Positions 27,939 through 28,348 of a stretch of 28,348 bases of DNA are shown here, one piece after another (the first letter of the stretch is position 1; every line of letters begins with the position of its first letter). The stretch spans positions 347,828-376,175 of the forward strand of contig NW_003314387.1 in the NCBI RefSeq assembly GCF_000143415.4. The letters are read 5' to 3'. The notes under the pieces are model-generated. The model was not told where the DNA came from. It was given only the letters and a program-made list of their open reading frames with translations, and ran no database searches. Both the position numbers and the translations under genes were made by a program. Source of the DNA: Selaginella moellendorffii. Its lineage: Eukaryota; Streptophyta; Lycopodiopsida; Selaginellales; Selaginellaceae.

Positions 27939-28310
27939 TCAACCGAGGAAAATCAAGTATCCATTGGTCTGCTCTGGTAGTTTGAGGACGACATAGTTGA
28001 CTGGTATTTCAACGCCTTGAATGGTGGGGTTGACTTTTTGGATGATGCCTTTGGGTTGAATAGATCGGTGGTCGGCCATTTGGACATTGAAAGGTGCTGG
28101 GTGGACTGGGCCAATGTTGAGTTGTTGAACAAGACTTTCTTCAATAATATAAACGCTAGAGCTGCTGTCAATTATGGCTCCTCGAACAAGGTGTTTGTCG
28201 AGTCGTAGGTCAATTGTCGGAACATCATTGTCACAATCGCCTGGTTGAATCTCAATTCGAAATGTGTCAACAGCTGTCTGTGTGGAGTTGAGTGTGGGCA
28301 AGTCTGTCAA
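27939..28310 (-). pseudogene. Retroelement aspartic protease, altered active site
   Basis: The minus-strand frame of 123 codons reads TIDLRLDKHLVRGAIIDSSS, then SVYIIEESLVQQL, and later IPVNYVVL and LIFLG. This follows the plant gypsy protease layout ('G..ID.GSS...I', then a hydrophobic strand, then 'ILG.P'). The catalytic triplet, normally D-S/T-G, reads DSS here, so the glycine is lost. The protease cleaves the gag-pol polyprotein; this one is probably inactive. The gag part should lie beyond 28310. Confidence 0.75.
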
Positions 28311-28348
28311 AGTGTTGGTCGGTGCAGATGTTAGATCGGTGAGCTGTT

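Larger units (their letters stand above)
15884..28348 (-). mobile_element. Ty3/gypsy element C (5' end outside window), interrupted by element B
   Basis: Minus-strand order is protease, reverse transcriptase, RNase H part, integrase remnant, extra ORF, polypurine tract, short LTR. Protease-RT-RNaseH-integrase order defines Ty3/gypsy. The reverse transcriptase motifs (FAWSY, GHEMYSFLDGFSGY, VFMDDFSVF) are those of the plant Tat/Athila group. Element B is inserted within the extra ORF. Stops, deletions and frame changes make C defective. The gag gene and 5' LTR should lie beyond 28348. Confidence 0.8.

Overview
The window looks like repeat-rich nuclear DNA of a land plant. The best guess is a lycophyte of the Selaginella type. 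This is an inference from degenerate PLS-type pentatricopeptide repeat (PPR) fragments everywhere, two very short GT-AG introns (66 and 55 bases) in a START-like gene piece, plant Ty3/gypsy features and SINE-like repeats. There is no prokaryotic gene organisation, and I see no complete, intact, confidently functional protein gene.

Layout. (1) 1-4726 is the 3' part of an LTR element, 'A', on the plus strand: a non-coding interior, a poly-G polypurine tract (3578-3592) and a 3' LTR (3593-4726). (2) 4727-15883 is 'host' DNA, a graveyard of gene fragments and dispersed repeats: a ~0.9 kb direct duplication, four copies of a ~130-bp SINE-like repeat with a tRNA B-box, a separate tRNA-headed SINE, five PPR fragments, two F-box fragments, the 3' exons of a START-like lipid-transfer gene, and a broken Crinkler/RHS-type P-loop NTPase. 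(3) 15884-28348 is a Ty3/gypsy element, 'C', on the minus strand. It carries protease, reverse transcriptase, part of RNase H and a shrunken integrase. After the integrase comes an extra ORF resembling the 'putative plant transposon protein' domain. Its 5' end lies beyond the window. (4) Nested inside that extra ORF is a complete LTR element, 'B' (16795-24109, plus strand). It has LTRs of 1564 and 1719 bp, a TCCT target duplication, a tRNA-iMet-like primer binding site and a 4.0-kb interior with no recognisable protein. It is therefore non-autonomous (LARD-like).

The most unusual signal is in elements B and A. Their sequences are largely unrelated, yet both interiors and LTRs are tiled with short perfect inverted repeats (stems 5-12 bp, loops mostly 1-15 nt). 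In B these come about every 40-60 bases and include at least twenty stems of 7 bp or more found by eye, where chance predicts only a few. The two LTRs of B differ by a paired A:T to G:C change in one hairpin and share loop-only changes in others. A and B also share a short promoter-like module. This points to a family of non-coding, hairpin-tiled LTR elements whose RNA (or whose mutational history) is dominated by local secondary structure.

The long apparent ORFs inside the B LTRs come from a hexamer-based minisatellite and are not genes. All similarities were judged by eye. Boundaries of decayed fragments are approximate.
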